64,000 nt of DNA. Source: Methylobacterium phyllostachyos. Its GTDB lineage: Bacteria; Pseudomonadota; Alphaproteobacteria; Rhizobiales; Beijerinckiaceae. Shown piece by piece: positions 60,358 to 64,000 of this stretch (its first letter is position 1; each line of letters begins with the position of its first letter). The translations under genes were made by a program, and so were the position numbers. The notes under the pieces were generated by a model. It was not told the DNA's origin. It saw only the letters and a program-made list of their open reading frames with translations, and searched no databases. The stretch spans positions 1 through 64,000 of the forward strand of contig NZ_FNHS01000013.1 of the NCBI RefSeq assembly GCF_900103445.1, written 5' to 3'.

Positions 60358-62915
60358 GCGGGGCCACGTACGCCCTCCCCGGACTCGAGGGACCCGCCGA
60401 GATCCGGGTCGACCGCTGGGGGCTGGCGCATATCCGCGCCGGCTCGACGCTCGACGCCTTTCGGGCCCAGGGCTTCAACGCGGCGCGGGACCGGCTCTGG
60501 CAGCTCGACCTCTGGCGCAAGCGTGGCCTCGGCCTGCTGGCGGCGGATTTCGGGCCCGGCTACCTCGCCCAGGATCGCGCCGCCCGGCTGTTCCTCTATC
60601 GCGGCGACTTGGCGGCCGAATGGGCCGCCTATGGGCCGCAGGACACGCAGGCCATCGTCACGGCCTTCGTGGACGGGCTCAACGCCTACGTGGCGCTCAC
60701 CGAGGCGCGGCCCGAGCTGCGACCGCCGGAATTCGCCCTCACCGATACGCGCCCGGCCCGCTGGCAGCCTGACGACGTGGTGCGCATCCGCAGCCATGGG
60801 CTCGTGCGCAACGTCCTCTCCGAGGTCGCCCGCGCCCGGGTGCTGGCCCGCGCCGAGTCCCGCGAGGCCGGGCTCACCGCGGACGACCTGCGCAAGCGGA
60901 TCAGCCCGCCGCACGAGCCAGTTGTCCCGGACGGGCTCGACGCCGCCGACTGGCCGGACGATCTCCTCGACGCTTTTCGGTTGGCCACCGCGACGGTCGG
61001 GTTCCCGCCCGAGCGCCTTGCGGCAACCCGCGACGCGGCCTGGGCCTGGAGCAAGGTCGATGCGCATGGGGCCGTCACGCGGAGGGCTCGCGCCGCGCCG
61101 AAGGAACCGGCGGAGGGCTCGAACAACTGGGTGGTGGGCCCATCGCGCACCGACACTGGCCGCCCGATCCTGGCGAGCGACCCGCACCGGGTCTACCTGC
61201 AGCCGTCGCTCCGCTACGCCGTCCATCTCACCGCGCCGGGCCTCGACGTGATCGGGGCCGGCGAGCCGGCGCTGCCCGGCATCTCGATCGGTCATAACGG
61301 CCACGCCGCCTTCAGCCTGACCATCGCGCCGATGGATCAGGAGGACCTTTTTGTGTGTGAGACCGACCCGGCCAATTCCGACCGTTATCGGTATGGCGAA
61401 GGCTGGGAGCCGATCGAGCGCGTCGTAGAAAAGATCCCGGTGCGCGGCGGGGCGGACGAGACCGTGGTGCTCGGCTTCACCCGGCACGGGCCGGTGATCC
61501 GCGAAGTTGCTGGTCGCGCCTTCGCACTGCGCACCGTCTGGTCCGAGCCGGGTGCTGCCGCCTATCTTGGCAGCCTCGCCTATCTCGACGCCACCACCCC
61601 GGAGGCCTTCGGCGAGGCCCTGCGCCACTGGTCGGCGCCCTCCGTGAACCAGCTCTACGCCGACGCCACGGGGCGGATTGCGTGGTTCATGGCCGGCAAG
61701 GCGCCGGTGCGGCCGGCCCATGACGGGCTGCTGCCGGTGCCGGGCGACGGCCGCTACGACTGGGCGGGGTTCCACGATCCCGGTTCCCTGCCCCGCAGCC
61801 TCGATCCGGAGGTGGGCTGGCTCGCCACCGCCAACGAGATGAACCTGCCGCCGGATTTCCCGGCCGAGTCTCGGAAGGTCGGGTTCGAGTGGGCCGAGCC
61901 CTGGCGCGTCCGGCGCATCCGTGCGGTTCTTGGCGGCCAGACCCGGCACAGCCTGGACGACTCGCGGGCGCTCCAGGGTGACGCGTTTTCAGAGCCCGCC
62001 CTGCGGCTGACCGAACTGGTCCGGGCCATGCCGGCCGCGTCGGATCCCGATCTCGCCTCGGCCCAGGCCCTGATGGCATCGTTCGACGGGACGCTGGCCC
62101 CGGATTCCGCGGCGGCCACCCTCATCGAGGTGTTCTGGGTCCACCACCTGCGGCCGGCCCTGCTCAAGGCGCTCGTGCCCGACGCCGCTACCCGCCGCCT
62201 CCTGCCGCCCGGCGATACGCAGAGCCTGATCGAACGGCTTGAGGCCGGTCTCGACTCAGCGACGCGCAACGCGCTTCTGGTGGACGCGCTCGGCGCCGCG
62301 TTCCGGGATTGTCTGGAGCGGATGGGAGCGGACCCAATGGGACGGCTCGTGCCGGATGTAACGGCCTCCGTTGAGCAGCAACGCCCTGCTGCAGAAGCGC
62401 TTTTTCCCTCCCCGTTGCGGGGAGGGGCCAGGAGTGGGGGTGGTGTAGACGGCACCGCACCGCTCGATCCGGCACCACCCCCACCTCCGGCTCCTCCCCA
62501 CAAGGGGGAGGAGAGAGCCCCGCGGCTCGGCGACCATGAATCCCCCGAAGGCTGGTCCTGGGGCCGCCTGCACCACGCCCTGTTCGCCCATCCCCTTACA
62601 GACCTGCGACCCGATCGAGCCTGGGATGTCGGCCCGCTGCCGGTTGGCGGGTCCGCGGCATCAGTCATGCACGCGGAGTACCGGACCGACACGTTCCGGC
62701 TCACCCACGGCGCCTCGTTCCGCATGATCGTGGACGTGGGGGACTGGGACCGATCGGTCTTCATCAACGTGCCGGGCCAGTCCGGGAACCCGGGCAGCCC
62801 GCACTACGCCGACCTGGCCCCGATCTGGGGCCGCCAGGACCATGTGCCGATGCTCTACGGCCGCGAGGCCGTGGACGCCGCCACCGAGACGATCATCACC
62901 TTGAGCCCCGCCTGA
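60354..62915 (+). CDS. Penicillin acylase family amidohydrolase carrying an in-frame repeat
   Basis: 853 residues from GTG 60354, overlapping the TPP enzyme stop codon. The nucleophile is Ser256 in 'EGSNNWVVGPSR', the start of the mature beta chain in self-cleaving Ntn hydrolases. 'GISIGHNGHAAFSLTIAP' and 'VNQLYADATGRIAWFMAGK' fit the family. There is no signal peptide, unlike many members. Codons about 683-723 are encoded by a palindromic repeat (62401-62520) and form a Pro/Gly-rich insertion. Members cleave acyl side chains from beta-lactams, quorum-sensing signals or other amides; the substrate is unknown. Confidence 0.88.
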   Translation: MSGATYALPGLEGPAEIRVDRWGLAHIRAGSTLDAFRAQGFNAARDRLWQLDLWRKRGLGLLAADFGPGYLAQDRAARLFLYRGDLAAEWAAYGPQDTQAIVTAFVDGLNAYVALTEARPELRPPEFALTDTRPARWQPDDVVRIRSHGLVRNVLSEVARARVLARAESREAGLTADDLRKRISPPHEPVVPDGLDAADWPDDLLDAFRLATATVGFPPERLAATRDAAWAWSKVDAHGAVTRRARAAPKEPAEGSNNWVVGPSRTDTGRPILASDPHRVYLQPSLRYAVHLTAPGLDVIGAGEPALPGISIGHNGHAAFSLTIAPMDQEDLFVCETDPANSDRYRYGEGWEPIERVVEKIPVRGGADETVVLGFTRHGPVIREVAGRAFALRTVWSEPGAAAYLGSLAYLDATTPEAFGEALRHWSAPSVNQLYADATGRIAWFMAGKAPVRPAHDGLLPVPGDGRYDWAGFHDPGSLPRSLDPEVGWLATANEMNLPPDFPAESRKVGFEWAEPWRVRRIRAVLGGQTRHSLDDSRALQGDAFSEPALRLTELVRAMPAASDPDLASAQALMASFDGTLAPDSAAATLIEVFWVHHLRPALLKALVPDAATRRLLPPGDTQSLIERLEAGLDSATRNALLVDALGAAFRDCLERMGADPMGRLVPDVTASVEQQRPAAEALFPSPLRGGARSGGGVDGTAPLDPAPPPPPAPPHKGEERAPRLGDHESPEGWSWGRLHHALFAHPLTDLRPDRAWDVGPLPVGGSAASVMHAEYRTDTFRLTHGASFRMIVDVGDWDRSVFINVPGQSGNPGSPHYADLAPIWGRQDHVPMLYGREAVDAATETIITLSPA
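62401..62520. repeat. In-frame palindromic repeat inside the penicillin acylase gene
   Basis: The 62401-62444 arm (ending GGGGGTGGTG) and the 62473-62519 arm (starting CACCACCCCCACC) are nearly complementary. The sequence resembles the CTCCCC-TTGTGGGGAGG palindromes usually found between genes in related genomes. Its 120 bp is 40 codons and does not break the frame. Confidence 0.7.
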
Positions 62916-62946
62916 CCGGGCGGCCGGGACGGAGTGGGACAGCACC

Positions 62947-64000
62947 TTGAAGATCTTCATCGCCGGCCTCGCCACCGAGACCAACACCTTCGCACCGCTG
63001 CCCACGGGCCGGGCGGCCTTCCACGCCGACTATGCCCGCCGGGACGGCACGCGGAACCCGCCGAGCCTCAGCAATATCGGCCTCAAGGCGTGGCGCGAGC
63101 TGGCCGAGGCCGACGGCCACGATGTGGTCGAGAGCCTCTCGACCTTCGCCCAGCCCGGCGGGATCACCCTGCGGGCCGTCTACGAGGAGTTGCGCGATAC
63201 CCTTTTAGAAGATCTGAAGGCCGCCCTGCCGGTCGATGCGGTGCTGCTGTTCATGCACGGCGCCATGGTGGCCGAGGGCACTGACGATTGCGAGGGCGAC
63301 ACCCTGGAGCGCGTCCGCGCGCTCGTGGGGCCGGACGCGGTGATCGGCGTCGAACTCGACCTGCACTGCCACCTCACCGAGACGATGCGGCAGAGCGCCG
63401 ACGTCATCGTGATCTACAAGGAATACCCGCACACCGACATCGTCGACCGTGCCCGAGACCTCTATCCGCTGGTGACGCGGACGGTCGCGAAGGAGATCCG
63501 GCCGGTGATGGCCTATGCCAATTGCCGGATCGTCAACATGTGGCGCACCAGCCGTGAGCCCGTCGCGGGCTTCGTGCGCCGGATGGAGTCGCTGGAGGGG
63601 AAGGACGGCATCCTGTCGGTCTCCTTCGGGCACGGCTTCCCCTGGGGCGACGTGGCCGATGTCGGTGCCAAGATGCTCGTCGTCGCCGATGGCGATGCCG
63701 GCAAGGCGCAGGCGCTCGCCGACGACCTAGCCGGCGCGGTTTGGGCGATGCGGGAGGCGGCGGCCAGCCACTGCGACACGATCGATGCCGCCATCGATGC
63801 GGCTTTGGCCTCCGACGACCCGCGCCCGATGGTGCTCGCCGACTTCGCCGACAATGCCGGCGCGGGTGCGCCCTCGGACAACACCGCGGTCCTGGCACGC
63901 CTCGCCGAGCGCGGTATCAAGGACGTCGCCCTCGGCCTGATCTGGGACCCCGGCGCGGTCGGGATCTGCCACGAGGCGGGACTCGGGGCGCGCTTCACGC
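62947..64000 (+). CDS. M81 family metallopeptidase, MlrC-like (partial, C-terminus off window)
   Basis: 351 residues before the window edge. TTG 62947 appears to be the start, since the family begins 'KIFIAGLATETNTFAPLPTG' and no ATG or GTG lies in frame close by. Metal-binding residues appear in 'GVELDLHCHLTETM' and 'EYPHTDIVDRA', and 'LADFADNAGAGAPSDNT' is typical. MlrC acts on linearised microcystin fragments; other members act on different peptides. It follows the penicillin acylase by 31 bp in the same operon. Confidence 0.85.
   Translation, partial: MKIFIAGLATETNTFAPLPTGRAAFHADYARRDGTRNPPSLSNIGLKAWRELAEADGHDVVESLSTFAQPGGITLRAVYEELRDTLLEDLKAALPVDAVLLFMHGAMVAEGTDDCEGDTLERVRALVGPDAVIGVELDLHCHLTETMRQSADVIVIYKEYPHTDIVDRARDLYPLVTRTVAKEIRPVMAYANCRIVNMWRTSREPVAGFVRRMESLEGKDGILSVSFGHGFPWGDVADVGAKMLVVADGDAGKAQALADDLAGAVWAMREAAASHCDTIDAAIDAALASDDPRPMVLADFADNAGAGAPSDNTAVLARLAERGIKDVALGLIWDPGAVGICHEAGLGARFT

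Overview
The window is one continuous stretch of GC-rich chromosome from an alphaproteobacterium, most likely a Methylobacterium/Methylorubrum-type member of the Hyphomicrobiales. The grounds are the mdh-sucC-sucD-sucA-sucB-lpd operon order, a CtrA-type site, promoters matching the EcfG general-stress consensus, a NepR-like/EcfG-like protein, and the style of the intergenic palindromic repeats. This placement is inference from family knowledge, not a database match. I saw no prophage, insertion sequence, CRISPR array or rRNA.

Region by region. 1-7600 is a capsule-type surface polysaccharide locus: a Wza-like export lipoprotein (cut by the window start), an LtaS-like membrane phosphatase/sulfatase, KpsC-like and (divergent) KpsS-like proteins, then a coupled SDR and formyltransferase pair. 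7900-12600 holds an orphan FlgC-like gene behind a CtrA box, an APC permease, and two overlapping membrane-protein genes with a YYYYF motif. 12650-18300 holds a solitary SF2 helicase, small conserved genes, a DUF3597 gene, ridA-potF, and two small stress membrane proteins; three of these genes have candidate EcfG promoters. 18440-25260 is mostly housekeeping: pnp, rpsO, tRNA-Tyr, ruvC, an AhpD-like enzyme, ynfA and xerC, followed by a double-receiver protein. 25398-35456 is the TCA-cycle operon read leftward: mdh, sucC, sucD, sucA, sucB, an SDR, lpd. Hairpins sit in the sucC-mdh and sucA-sucD gaps.

35900-46200 is mixed: a TetR regulator, gloB with a divergent methyltransferase, marC, a DoxX-like membrane protein, a 969-bp gene-poor AT-rich gap, an orphan ParA-like ATPase overlapping a small membrane-anchored partner, a di-heme peroxidase, and pbpC. 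46395-51411 holds a three-domain lysophospholipid transporter/acyltransferase/acyl-ACP ligase and an SDR. 51612-64000 is a nitrile/amide-oriented region. It has a cobalt-type nitrile hydratase operon, the NepR-like/EcfG-like sigma factor, an amidase with an oligopeptide-binding protein, and a divergent operon of a TPP enzyme, a penicillin acylase and an M81 (MlrC-like) peptidase cut by the window end.

The most notable items are the NepR-like/EcfG-like fusion with candidate EcfG promoters elsewhere in the window, the ParA-like/membrane-partner pair, an in-frame palindromic repeat inside the penicillin acylase gene, and the double-receiver protein whose two domains have lost different phosphorylation residues.
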